From: Hyunsoonleella aestuarii
GTDB taxonomy: Bacteria; Bacteroidota; Bacteroidia; Flavobacteriales; Flavobacteriaceae
DNA: 64,000 bases
Reading direction: 5' to 3'
Assembly (NCBI RefSeq): GCF_006148925.1
Contig: NZ_VAWB01000001.1
Coordinates: forward strand, 1,454,001-1,518,000
Below, piece after piece: positions 46,938-55,539 of the stretch (its first letter is position 1; each line of letters opens with the position of its first letter). Position numbers and translations under genes: made by a program. The notes beneath the pieces were generated by a model. It made no database searches. It worked only from the letters and a program-made list of their open reading frames with translations, and was not told the origin of the DNA.

Positions 46938-48239
46938 ATGAATAAATTAACTGGCATTATTTTAAACGTTCTTGTAATGATTATGATAATTTCTTGTAAT
47001 CAGTCAACAAAAAAAAGTGAACAAATTATAAAGGAGCCAAAAGGTAGTTTTGAGGCTGTTTTTATAGGTGTTAATGACACTATTATCCCAGATGATATAA
47101 GTTCAGAAGTTGAAATAGATAGAAGATTGCTAAGAAACCTAAACTTAACCAAAGACAGTGATTTTATAGGAGAAAAAAGAAACTTTTATATGCATGCTAT
47201 GGGAAGTATTGCAATTGAAGATGCTCAATTTTATCATTTTAAAGTCACAAGTTCAGGAGGAATAAAGTTCAAAATCAACAATAAGGATGTTGTTGCGAAT
47301 ACAAAAATTCATCGTAAAGAAACCAATTTTGCAAAGGCATATGTCGATTCTGGGTCGGCAATTTTCGAGGTTGAATATTTTTCAGGAACACATAAACCAC
47401 ATATTTTTTTAGAATGGTCTCGGGATGGTGAGAATTTTGAAACGCTCCCAGATGAATTATTTAGCAATTTAGACGCATTTGAAGTTCAGGCTATGGAAAC
47501 CTCAGAAATATCCTCTGAAGAAAGCCTACAATCGGATAATATTTTAACTGATGAAGAAAAAAAGAATGGTTGGAAGCTTTTATTTGATGGTAATACAACC
47601 AACGGTTGGCATACTTTTAATAAACCTGGTACAATTGGTAGAAAGTGGAAGGCTAAGGATGGGATGTTAGTTTTTGAAGGGAGAAAGCGATTTGAGTTTT
47701 ATGTCGCTGGACGAAAAATTGAATTAGGTACAACAAATAAAGTTTTAGATGGAGGAGAAGATATTGTTACCGATGATGCTTATGAGAATTTCGAACTAAC
47801 ATTAGAATGGAAGATTTCTGAAGCAGGAAATAATGGAATATTTTATACAGTTCAAGAAAATGAAAAGTATGACGAATGTTGGAAAACAAGTCCAGAGATG
47901 CAAGTTTTAGATAATAATAGACATAAAGATGGTTTAATATATAAACACAGATCTGGAGACTTATACGATTTAATGGCGTTTAAACCAATCGGTGTTAAGC
48001 CTCAAGGAGAATGGAATAAAGTAAGAATTATAAAAAATAAGGGTAAGGTAGAGCATTGGCTAAACAATATTAAAGGGGTGAGTTTTGATTTAAATTCCGA
48101 GGAATGGAAGGAAATGATTTCTAAAAGTAAATTCGCTCATTTAAAAGATTTTGCAAACCCAGGTCCGGGTAAAATCGGATTTCAAGACCATGATAATTTA
48201 GTATCTTTTAAAAATATCAAGATTAAGATAATTGAATAA
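46938..48239 (+). CDS. Two-domain DUF1080 (3-keto-disaccharide hydrolase) lipoprotein
   Basis: A 433-residue lipoprotein (signal LTGIILNVLVMIMIISCNQS). Residues about 45-180 look like a PA14-type beta domain (FYMHAMGSIAIEDAQFYHFK, HKPHIFLEWSRDGENF), possibly carbohydrate-binding. Residues about 200-433 are a DUF1080 domain: GWKLLFDGNTTNGWHTFNKP, LTLEWKISEAGNNGIFYTVQ, GKIGFQDHDNLVSFKNIKI. It differs from the other DUF1080 lipoprotein of the cluster by the extra N-terminal domain. Last gene of the plus-strand half; a terminator follows. Confidence 0.88.
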   Translation: MNKLTGIILNVLVMIMIISCNQSTKKSEQIIKEPKGSFEAVFIGVNDTIIPDDISSEVEIDRRLLRNLNLTKDSDFIGEKRNFYMHAMGSIAIEDAQFYHFKVTSSGGIKFKINNKDVVANTKIHRKETNFAKAYVDSGSAIFEVEYFSGTHKPHIFLEWSRDGENFETLPDELFSNLDAFEVQAMETSEISSEESLQSDNILTDEEKKNGWKLLFDGNTTNGWHTFNKPGTIGRKWKAKDGMLVFEGRKRFEFYVAGRKIELGTTNKVLDGGEDIVTDDAYENFELTLEWKISEAGNNGIFYTVQENEKYDECWKTSPEMQVLDNNRHKDGLIYKHRSGDLYDLMAFKPIGVKPQGEWNKVRIIKNKGKVEHWLNNIKGVSFDLNSEEWKEMISKSKFAHLKDFANPGPGKIGFQDHDNLVSFKNIKIKIIE

Positions 48240-48283
48240 TTATTTTTCTTCAATCTTTTAGAAAACTAACTCTTAATGGATAA

Positions 48284-48311
48284 ATGTACGGTTGTAACCG
48301 TGCATTTTTTA
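48284..48311 (+). terminator. Rho-independent terminator of the sugar cluster
   Basis: ATGTACGGTT (48284-48293) pairs with AACCGTGCAT (48296-48305), one G-T pair, tight loop, T-run to 48310. It lies 45 bp after the last DUF1080 gene. From here to 48403 I see nothing else. Confidence 0.82.
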
Positions 48312-48403
48312 TAGGAAAGTATTTAATTATTAAAATATTTAAAACAAAACCTCTTAAAAATCGAGATTATTGCAATTTTTATTGAAAACTAAATCATTTT
48401 TAG

Positions 48404-48432
48404 TTGTTTATAAAAATAAAATCTTAGTTTTA
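48404..48432 (+). promoter_or_regulatory. Candidate promoter of the arginine/proline operon
   Basis: TTG (48404-48406), 18 bp, then TAGTTTTA (48425-48432), one base off TAnnTTTG. The predicted start of transcription is right at or just before ATG 48437 of an Arg-rich short frame. Confidence 0.45.
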
Positions 48433-48436
48433 TACC

Positions 48437-48508
48437 ATGAAAAATTTAAAAAATAAAATACGTTGCACTACACCCGGTTTACCCGTGCGCTTATGCCGCC
48501 GCTTCTAA
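48437..48508 (+). CDS. Putative arginine leader peptide 1 (23 codons)
   Basis: ATG 48437 to TAA 48508. The peptide starts MKNLKNKIRCTTPGLP and ends VRLCRRF, with Arg codons at positions 9, 18, 21 and 22, using CGC three times, a rare sight in this AT-rich genome. It lies right after a promoter candidate and in the same leader region as another Arg-rich frame. Position and content suggest an arginine-sensing leader. No matching terminator was found, so the mechanism is open. Confidence 0.55.
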   Translation: MKNLKNKIRCTTPGLPVRLCRRF

Positions 48509-48589
48509 TGCAGTGATTAGTAAACCAATAAACGTAATTTTAATTTTTCAAAAGTGTCCAAAATTTTTATCATAGCAGTTCAGAATAAA

Positions 48590-48607
48590 GTTAATTTAAT
48601 AATTAAC
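48590..48607. promoter_or_regulatory. Perfect AT-rich palindrome in the arginine leader region
   Basis: GTTAATT (48590-48596), TAAT, AATTAAC (48601-48607), 13 nt before the second Arg-rich frame. It may be an operator or a weak RNA hairpin. It is not an obvious ARG box of the E. coli or Bacillus type. Confidence 0.4.
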
Positions 48608-48619
48608 CAAGGTTTTATT

Positions 48620-48646
48620 ATGCGTCGTTTTCCTCGTCGCCCGTGA
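48620..48646 (+). CDS. Putative arginine leader peptide 2 (MRRFPRRP)
   Basis: ATG 48620 to TGA 48646 encodes eight residues, four of them Arg in two pairs (CGT CGT, CGT CGC). It sits 88 bp before the first gene of an arginine biosynthesis operon. A cluster of codons for the end product just upstream of its operon is what ribosome-mediated attenuation uses. The following 88 bp hold no clear terminator, so control may be at translation or RNA decay. Confidence 0.65.
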   Translation: MRRFPRRP

Positions 48647-48734
48647 GGGTATGTATTTTGTTTTAGAATTAGGTGCGTCCAATTCGGTTTCAAAGAAAAA
48701 ATTTAAATTATTGATATTCAATTATTAGGAAAAG

Positions 48735-49358
48735 ATGAAGGTTGTAATAGCCGATAAAATACATATTAAATACGCAGAAGTCATTTGCGATACCATTGCT
48801 GAGTCCGCTCAAGTAAGAGGAACTGGAATCGCTAGGCGTACGGCAGAATATATCGCTACTAAGATTGAGAATGGCAATGCTGTTATTGCCTTAGATGGTG
48901 ACATTTTTGCAGGGTTCTGTTATATAGAAAAATGGGGCCACGGTAAGTTCGTCGCAAATTCAGGACTTATAGTTCATCCTAATTATAGAGGGAAAGGACT
49001 TGCGAAAAAAATTAAACACAAAGTTTTTGAACATTCTAAAAATAAATTCCCTAATGCTAAAGTGTTTAGCATAACCACAGGGCTTCCTGTGATGAAAATG
49101 AATAGTGACTTAGGTTATAAACCTGTCACTTTTTCCGAGTTAACAGATGATCAGACTTTCTGGGATGGTTGTCAAACATGCAAAAACTATGATGTTTTAA
49201 CAAGAACAAATAGAAAAATGTGTTTGTGCACAGGCATGTTGTACGATCCTAAAAAAAGTGGTACAGACCAAGATAAGGCTAAGCCAGTTAAAGAAAAAGT
49301 ATTTAAAAGATTGAAAAGAATAAAGCAAGCATTGTTTTTGAGAAAAGATAAAAAGTAA
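48735..49358 (+). CDS. GNAT-family N-acyltransferase, first gene of the arginine operon
   Basis: A 207-residue GNAT-fold protein. The acyl-CoA-binding motif A is VHPNYRGKGLAKKIKHKVFE near residue 85, after beta-strand FAGFCYIEKWGHGKFVANSG. A C-terminal Cys-containing part (DGCQTCKNYDVL, KMCLCTGMLYD) and a Lys/Arg-rich tail follow. In this operon no argA, argJ or argO-like gene is present, so this is the natural candidate for the missing first step (N-acyl-glutamate synthase), though the substrate is not shown by sequence. argG starts 4 bp after its stop. Confidence 0.85.
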   Translation: MKVVIADKIHIKYAEVICDTIAESAQVRGTGIARRTAEYIATKIENGNAVIALDGDIFAGFCYIEKWGHGKFVANSGLIVHPNYRGKGLAKKIKHKVFEHSKNKFPNAKVFSITTGLPVMKMNSDLGYKPVTFSELTDDQTFWDGCQTCKNYDVLTRTNRKMCLCTGMLYDPKKSGTDQDKAKPVKEKVFKRLKRIKQALFLRKDKK

Positions 49359-49362
49359 TAAA

Positions 49363-50538
49363 ATGAAAAAGTTAGTAATTGCATATAGTGGCGGATTAGA
49401 CACCTCATATTGTGCCGTAAGTTTATCAAAAGAATATGACGTACATGCAGTAAGTGTCAATACAGGAGGGTTCAGCGATGAGGAAGTTAAGCATATAGAA
49501 AGTAATGCCTATAAAATGGGAGTTACGACGTATAAGAATATTGATGCCGTAGCCACTTTTTATCAAAAAGTAGTAAAGTACTTAATATTTGGTAATGTTT
49601 TAAAAAACAGTACCTATCCACTATCGGTAAGTGCAGAGCGCATAATACAAGCTATCGAAATCATAGAATATGCAAAAAGTATTGATGCAGAATATATTGC
49701 TCACGGTAGTACAGGCGCGGGTAATGATCAGGTACGTTTTGATATGATTTTTCAAACATTAGCTCCTAATATTAAGATTATTACTCCAATAAGAGATCAA
49801 AAACTAACAAGACAGGAAGAAATAGATTATTTAAAATCTGAGGGAATTAATATGCCTTGGGAAAAATCGAAATACTCCGTTAATAAAGGCCTTTGGGGAA
49901 CTAGTGTTGGTGGGGTAGAAACGTTAGAATCTGAAAAACCTTTACCAAATGAAGCTTATCCTTCACAACTAGAAAAGGAAGGTGAAGAAAAAGCCACTTT
50001 AACATTTAAGAATGGTGAATTTGTAGCGCTTAATGGTGAGACAAATGCTCCAGAAATTAATATTGAAAAATTGAATGATATAGCGTCTGGTTATGCTATA
50101 GGTAGAGATATCCATGTTGGTGATACCATAGTTGGTACAAAGGGAAGAGTAGGTTTTGAAGCTGCTGCTGCTTTAATAACTGTAAAAGCACATCATTTAT
50201 TGGAGAAGCATACACTTACTAAATGGCAATTACAACACAAAGAATATTTATCTAGTTTCTACGGCATGCACTTGCATGAAGGTCAGTATCTAGATCCAGT
50301 AATGAGGGATATTGAAGCTTTTTTACAAAGTTCCCAAAATATGGTTTCCGGAAATGTGATGGTAACTTTAAAACCGTATCATTTCTCTTTAGATGGAATT
50401 ATTTCAGATCATGATTTAATGTCCAGTAAGTTTAGTACTTATGGTGAAGAAAATAAAGCTTGGACTGCAGAGGATGCTAAAGGGTTTATTAAAATCCTTG
50501 GAAATCAAAATAAAATATATCAACAGGTAAATTCTTAG
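49363..50538 (+). CDS. argG: Argininosuccinate synthase
   Basis: A 391-residue ATP-pyrophosphatase that joins citrulline and aspartate. The P-loop variant is LVIAYSGGLDTSYCAVSL at the N-terminus, and HGSTGAGNDQVRF, KYSVNKGLWGTSVGGVE and IHVGDTIVGTKGRVGFE are recognisable family regions. Length is typical. Second gene of the operon, although it acts near the end of the pathway. Confidence 0.96.
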   Translation: MKKLVIAYSGGLDTSYCAVSLSKEYDVHAVSVNTGGFSDEEVKHIESNAYKMGVTTYKNIDAVATFYQKVVKYLIFGNVLKNSTYPLSVSAERIIQAIEIIEYAKSIDAEYIAHGSTGAGNDQVRFDMIFQTLAPNIKIITPIRDQKLTRQEEIDYLKSEGINMPWEKSKYSVNKGLWGTSVGGVETLESEKPLPNEAYPSQLEKEGEEKATLTFKNGEFVALNGETNAPEINIEKLNDIASGYAIGRDIHVGDTIVGTKGRVGFEAAAALITVKAHHLLEKHTLTKWQLQHKEYLSSFYGMHLHEGQYLDPVMRDIEAFLQSSQNMVSGNVMVTLKPYHFSLDGIISDHDLMSSKFSTYGEENKAWTAEDAKGFIKILGNQNKIYQQVNS

Positions 50539-50541
50539 AGC

Positions 50542-51519
50542 ATGATAAAAGTAGGAATTATTGGTGGAGCCGGTTACACTGCAGGAGAATTAATTAGAAT
50601 GTTAATTAATCATCCAGAAACTAAAATCGATTTTGTTTTTAGCACAAGTAATGCTGGAAATAACATTAGCAAAGTGCATCAAGACTTGGTTGGGAGTTTA
50701 GATTTGAAATTTACAGATACTGTTAATCCAGATGTAGATGTATTATTTTTATGTTTAGGCCATGGAAACTCTGTGAAGTTCTTATCAGCTAACACCTTTT
50801 CTGAAAACACTAAAATAATAGATTTAGGAAACGACTTTAGACTGGAAGCTGACAAGACTTTTGAAGGTAAAACCTTTATATATGGTTTGCCAGAATTAAA
50901 TAAAGATGCGATAGTGAATACCAAATATATCGCTAACCCAGGATGTTTTGCTACAGCCATTCAATTAGGATTATTACCTTTAGCATATGCTGGTTTAATT
51001 AAGAAAGATGTTCATATTAATGCGGTTACAGGTGCAACTGGAGCAGGGACCTCTTTGTCTGCAACAACGCATTTTACTTGGAGAGATAATAACTTTTCAT
51101 ATTACAAACCATTTACGCATCAGCATTTGGGTGAAATAAATCAATCTGTTAATCAATTGCAATCTGATTTTTCTTCAGAAATTATTTTTATGCCAAATAG
51201 AGGTAATTTTTCTAGAGGGATTTTTGCAACAATTTATACAGATTTCGATGGTTCAATTGAAGAAGCTAAAACTATTTACAAATCGTTTTATAAGAATGCT
51301 AAATTCACCTTTGTTTCAGATGATTTTTTACATATGAAGCAGGTTGTAAACACTAACAAATGTTTAGTGCATTTGCATAAGCACAACGGAAAATTGTTAA
51401 TTACGAGTACTATTGATAATTTACTGAAAGGAGCTTCTGGACAAGCAATTCAAAATATGAATTTAATGTTTGATTTAGAAGAAACAACCGGATTAGGGTT
51501 AAAGGCGACATACTTTTAA
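50542..51519 (+). CDS. argC: N-acyl-gamma-glutamyl-phosphate reductase
   Basis: A 325-residue NADPH-dependent semialdehyde dehydrogenase-type enzyme. Rossmann motif VGIIGGAGYTAGELIRMLI, the catalytic Cys in YIANPGCFATAIQLGLLP near residue 135, then VTGATGAGTSLSATTHF and IIFMPNRGNFSRGIFATI. It reduces the phosphate made by ArgB; whether the acyl group is acetyl or succinyl is discussed under argF'. It starts 3 bp after argG. Confidence 0.95.
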   Translation: MIKVGIIGGAGYTAGELIRMLINHPETKIDFVFSTSNAGNNISKVHQDLVGSLDLKFTDTVNPDVDVLFLCLGHGNSVKFLSANTFSENTKIIDLGNDFRLEADKTFEGKTFIYGLPELNKDAIVNTKYIANPGCFATAIQLGLLPLAYAGLIKKDVHINAVTGATGAGTSLSATTHFTWRDNNFSYYKPFTHQHLGEINQSVNQLQSDFSSEIIFMPNRGNFSRGIFATIYTDFDGSIEEAKTIYKSFYKNAKFTFVSDDFLHMKQVVNTNKCLVHLHKHNGKLLITSTIDNLLKGASGQAIQNMNLMFDLEETTGLGLKATYF

Positions 51520-51567
51520 ATTATTGAACAAATACTTTAAATTCAAAAAAAGTAAAACAAAGAAATT

Positions 51568-52362
51568 ATGAAAATAGCGATTATAGGAACAGGGAATTTA
51601 GGCAGTTCGATTGCAAAAGGTTTAATCAATAATAAATCCTTTACATCATTATATCTTAGTGATAGATATCCCAAGGCTGTAAAGCGTTTTGAAGAAGTTG
51701 AAAACGTTTCAATTACTAATGACAATGTTTTGGCGGTTGAAAATTCCGATGTCGTGATTTTTGCCTTACAGCCAAAACATATTGATGGTGTATTGGAAAC
51801 TGTGAAATCGAAAATTTCGGATAGTCATATAATTATGTCTGTTGCCGCTGGTGTTGACATTGCTAGAATTGAAAATATTTTAGGTGCTGATAAAAACATC
51901 ATTAGAGTTATGCCAAATACGGCAATTTCTATTGGGAAGTCAATGACCTGTATTGCAGCAAACAGTGCAGGCCAAGATAAAGTGCCATTGGCAGAAGAAA
52001 TTTTCAACCAATTAGGAACCACAATGATAATCCCTGAAGATTTAGTTCAGGCCGCTACCGTAATTTGTGCCAGCGGAATTGCATTTTGGATGCGCTTGGT
52101 TCGTGCTACAACCCAAGGAGCGATTCAGTTAGGGTTTGAAGCTGAAGAAGCCCATGAATTAGCAGTACAAACCTGTTTTGGCTCGGCAAGTTTATTAATA
52201 GAATCGAGGAGACACCCAGAGCAAGAAATTGATAGAGTTACGACACCAAGTGGTTGTACTATCGAAGGTTTAAATGAGATGGAGCACCAAGGATTAAGTT
52301 CGGCTTTAATTCAAGGAATAGTAGCTTCGTTTGAAAAAATAAATCAATTAAAGAAGAGTTAA
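51568..52362 (+). CDS. proC: Pyrroline-5-carboxylate reductase
   Basis: A 264-residue NAD(P)H enzyme for the last step of proline synthesis. N-terminal Rossmann motif KIAIIGTGNLGSSIAKGLI; the substrate domain has RVMPNTAISIGKSMTCI, the conserved ASGIAFWMRLVRATTQGA and the family signature VTTPSGCTIEGLNEMEHQG. A proline gene between argC and argD indicates joint arginine/proline control. Confidence 0.95.
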   Translation: MKIAIIGTGNLGSSIAKGLINNKSFTSLYLSDRYPKAVKRFEEVENVSITNDNVLAVENSDVVIFALQPKHIDGVLETVKSKISDSHIIMSVAAGVDIARIENILGADKNIIRVMPNTAISIGKSMTCIAANSAGQDKVPLAEEIFNQLGTTMIIPEDLVQAATVICASGIAFWMRLVRATTQGAIQLGFEAEEAHELAVQTCFGSASLLIESRRHPEQEIDRVTTPSGCTIEGLNEMEHQGLSSALIQGIVASFEKINQLKKS

Positions 52363-52363
52363 A

Positions 52364-53518
52364 ATGCCATTATTTGACGTTTATCCATTATACAATGTGA
52401 CCCCAGTTTCAGGAAAAGGTATCCATGTTTACGACGATAAAGGTGATGAATATTTAGACCTTTATGGCGGTCATGCGGTAATTTCTATTGGGCATGCTCA
52501 TCCAAATTATGTAAAGGCGGTTACCAATCAGGTTGAAACCTTAGGGTTTTATTCTAATGCCATTCAGAATCCGTTACAAAAGCAGTTGGCTGATAAGTTA
52601 GAAGGTTTATCGGGATGTAAAGATTACGAATTGTTTTTATGTAATTCGGGTGCCGAAGCGAACGAGAACGCACTAAAGTTAGCATCATTTAAAACGGAAA
52701 AAAAACGTGTTGTTGCCTTTTCTAAAGGCTTTCACGGACGTACCTCTGCAGCTGTCGCGGCCACAGATAATAAAAATATTATAGCACCTATTAATGCACA
52801 ACAGGCGGTAACTATTTTACCGTTAAACGATATTGAAGGAGTTAAAACCGAACTCGAAAAAGGCGATGTTTGTGCTGTTATTGTTGAGTTTATTCAAGGG
52901 ATTGGAGGTTTAGACCAAGGGACTACGGCATTCTTTGAGGAAGTTGATAAGCTTTGTAAAGCAAACAATACCATGTTTATTGCAGACGAAATTCAATGCG
53001 GGTATGCACGTTCCGGAAAATTCTTTGCATTTCAGCATTATAATGTTACTCCAGATATTATTTCTTTAGCTAAAGGAATGGGAAATGGTTTTCCAATTGG
53101 AGGGATTTTAATTCATCCAAGTATAGAGTCTAAGTATGGGATGCTAGGAACCACTTTTGGAGGAAACCATTTAGCCTGTGCTGCTGGACTAGCGGTTTTA
53201 AATACTATTGAAGAAGAAAATTTATTGGCTAATGTGAATATCATGTCCGAGTATTTCTTTTCTATTGCAAGAACGATTCCTCAGATAAAGAATATAAAAG
53301 GAAGAGGTTTAATGCTAGGCTTAGAATTCGACTTTGAAGTAGGGGACCTTCGCAAAGATTTAATTTATAATTATAAAATATTTACTGGCGGTGCAGCGAA
53401 TAAGAAGTTACTACGAATTTTACCACCATTAAATATTGAAAAACAACATATAGGTCAATTTTTTAAGGCCTTGAAAAAGGCTTTGGTAGATGTTGAAAGT
53501 AAAACATTAGAAGTTTAG
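52364..53518 (+). CDS. argD: N-acylornithine aminotransferase
   Basis: A 384-residue class III PLP aminotransferase. Visible are LDLYGGHAVISIGHAHP, FLCNSGAEANENALKLA, the FHGRTSAAVAATD segment, the PLP Asp in IADEIQCGYARSGKFFAFQ and the PLP Lys in SLAKGMGNGFPIGGIL. It makes N-acylornithine from the semialdehyde; since proA and proB flank it, it may also accept ornithine. It starts 1 bp after the end of proC. Confidence 0.94.
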   Translation: MPLFDVYPLYNVTPVSGKGIHVYDDKGDEYLDLYGGHAVISIGHAHPNYVKAVTNQVETLGFYSNAIQNPLQKQLADKLEGLSGCKDYELFLCNSGAEANENALKLASFKTEKKRVVAFSKGFHGRTSAAVAATDNKNIIAPINAQQAVTILPLNDIEGVKTELEKGDVCAVIVEFIQGIGGLDQGTTAFFEEVDKLCKANNTMFIADEIQCGYARSGKFFAFQHYNVTPDIISLAKGMGNGFPIGGILIHPSIESKYGMLGTTFGGNHLACAAGLAVLNTIEEENLLANVNIMSEYFFSIARTIPQIKNIKGRGLMLGLEFDFEVGDLRKDLIYNYKIFTGGAANKKLLRILPPLNIEKQHIGQFFKALKKALVDVESKTLEV

Positions 53519-53523
53519 ACAAG

Positions 53524-54717
53524 ATGAACACGCTATTATCCATAGAAAAGAGAAATGCTGTTTTATTGAAAATGGCAGTGTTGTTAGAGCAAGAACGACA
53601 GGCTTTAATTGATATTAATAAAGTTGATTTAGATAGTTATACTGGTGATGATATTTCTATGTTCGATCGTTTGAAAGTTGACAATGCTAAAGTTGATGAA
53701 ATGATTAAGGCGGTTACACATTTAGCATCTCAAGTAGATCCCGTTGGTGTAGAACGTTTTAGCTTTAAACACAAGAATGGGATGCAGGTTTACAATAAAA
53801 CGGCGTCTTTTGGAACGGTGCTGATTATTTACGAATCTCGTCCAGATGTCACTGTTGAGGCAGCAGGAATTGCATTTAAATCAGGTAATAAGATTTTACT
53901 AAAAGGTGGCAAAGAGTCCTTACGTTCTAATTTGAAAATCGTGGAGCTTTGGCATCAAGCTCTTAAAGAACAAGACACTTCAACCGATTGGGTTGAGTAC
54001 TTACAATTCAATAGAACAGAAACACAGGCTTTTTTAGAAAAGCCATCACAGAAAGTTGATTTAATTGTACCGCGTGGAGGTGAACGATTAATTGATTTTG
54101 TGAAAGAACATGCTACATGTCCAGTTATTATTAGCGGACGTGGTAATAATTTTGTCTACGTTCATAAGGAAGCTGATTTAAATATTGCTCTTGAGGTTAT
54201 CATGAACGGGAAGTCTAAAATTTCAGCGTGTAATGCAGTCGATAAAGTATTGATAGATAAGAATCTTTCAAATAAAGATGAATTTGTAACAAATTTAATT
54301 TCAAAATTAAAAGCATCTAACATTGAAGTTTTGGGAGACGAAAGCATTTCAAAAGAAAATGGTATTGAAGCTATCACGTCAGATGCTATTTGGTATGAAG
54401 AGTTTTTAGATTATAAAATATTAATTGGTGAAATTGCGTCAAATCAAGATACAATTGCCATGATTAATAAATACTCTGGTGGGCATTCATCATCTATCAT
54501 TACAACAAATGAAGCAGAAGCACAATTATTTATGGAAAACGTAGATACGGCTGCAGTATATCATAATGCTTCTACGCGTTTTACTGATGGAGGACAGTTA
54601 GGTTTGGGAGGTGAATTAGCCATAAGTACAGATAAATTACACCAACGTGGGCCAATTGGTTTACAGCATTTGGTAACAAATAAGTGGTACGTTCATGGTA
54701 ACGGACAAATAAGATAG
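53524..54717 (+). CDS. proA: Glutamate-5-semialdehyde dehydrogenase (gamma-glutamyl phosphate reductase)
   Basis: A 397-residue aldehyde dehydrogenase-like enzyme. Visible are LIIYESRPDVTVEAAGIAFK, KGGKESLRSN, LIVPRGGERLIDFVKEHA, the catalytic Cys region SKISACNAVDKVLI and the ending GGELAISTDKLHQRGPIGLQ. It reduces the product of ProB. proB begins right at the following base. Confidence 0.95.
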   Translation: MNTLLSIEKRNAVLLKMAVLLEQERQALIDINKVDLDSYTGDDISMFDRLKVDNAKVDEMIKAVTHLASQVDPVGVERFSFKHKNGMQVYNKTASFGTVLIIYESRPDVTVEAAGIAFKSGNKILLKGGKESLRSNLKIVELWHQALKEQDTSTDWVEYLQFNRTETQAFLEKPSQKVDLIVPRGGERLIDFVKEHATCPVIISGRGNNFVYVHKEADLNIALEVIMNGKSKISACNAVDKVLIDKNLSNKDEFVTNLISKLKASNIEVLGDESISKENGIEAITSDAIWYEEFLDYKILIGEIASNQDTIAMINKYSGGHSSSIITTNEAEAQLFMENVDTAAVYHNASTRFTDGGQLGLGGELAISTDKLHQRGPIGLQHLVTNKWYVHGNGQIR

Positions 54718-55482
54718 ATGCAAAAAAAGAAACGCATATTACTAAAAGTAGGTTCGAATACCTTAACTAAAGAAACCGATAATATCTCAAGAGGTAAAAT
54801 CGAAGATATAGCAAATCAAATTGCACAGCTTCAAGATACTTGCGAATTTATTATAGTAAGTTCTGGTGCCATTGCCGTTGCTAAACAATTTGTAAAATTG
54901 GAAAGCAAACGAAAACCTATTTTTGTAAAGCAAGCTTTAGCTTCCATTGGTCAGCCTCATTTGATAAGAATTTATCAAGAGATCTTTAGGGAATACGGAT
55001 TGTTAAGTTCACAGTGTTTATTGTCTTATTCCGATTTTGAAAAGAAGGAAAGCAGAACTAATATAATGAATACAGTTAATGTATTGGTTAATAATAATTA
55101 CATACCTATTATTAATGAAAATGATACGGTGGCAACCGATGAGATTAAGTTTGGAGACAATGATAAATTAGCTGCATTAACAGCATCACTTTTAGATGTG
55201 GATTTGTGTGTTATTGCGACCAATACTAATGGGATTTACACCAAAGCATCTATAGAGAACGGAACTCCTGAAACCATAGGTTTGGTTGAAGATTTTGAAG
55301 CTTTGAGAACCGAGGTTGTAAGCTCAAAATCCTCTCATGGTAGTGGCGGGATGCAAAGTAAAATAGAAGCGGCCGAAGTAACTAAAAAGGCAAATATCGA
55401 AACCTGGATTGTAAACGGATTGGAAGACAATTTCCTAGTAAATGCTATAGAAGATAAAGTATCGTTCACAAAAATAAAATGA
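54718..55482 (+). CDS. proB: Glutamate 5-kinase, kinase domain only
   Basis: A 254-residue amino-acid kinase: LLKVGSNTLTK, IIVSSGAIAVAKQF, the catalytic INENDTVATDEIKFGDND and GSGGMQSKIEAAEVTKKANI. It ends after the kinase domain; the C-terminal PUA domain of the 367-residue E. coli enzyme is absent. Loss of PUA is common in this lineage and may loosen proline feedback. The start codon directly follows the proA stop codon. Confidence 0.93.
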   Translation: MQKKKRILLKVGSNTLTKETDNISRGKIEDIANQIAQLQDTCEFIIVSSGAIAVAKQFVKLESKRKPIFVKQALASIGQPHLIRIYQEIFREYGLLSSQCLLSYSDFEKKESRTNIMNTVNVLVNNNYIPIINENDTVATDEIKFGDNDKLAALTASLLDVDLCVIATNTNGIYTKASIENGTPETIGLVEDFEALRTEVVSSKSSHGSGGMQSKIEAAEVTKKANIETWIVNGLEDNFLVNAIEDKVSFTKIK

Positions 55483-55539
55483 TTTGTATGGTCGGGCTAG
55501 ATTTATTTTAGCAATCTTATTTAAAAAAGAAACATAATA

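Noticed and set aside
48494-48517. Short frame MPPLLMQ in the arginine leader region
   Set aside because: Contains no Arg codon and overlaps the Arg-rich frame 48437-48508; chance frame.
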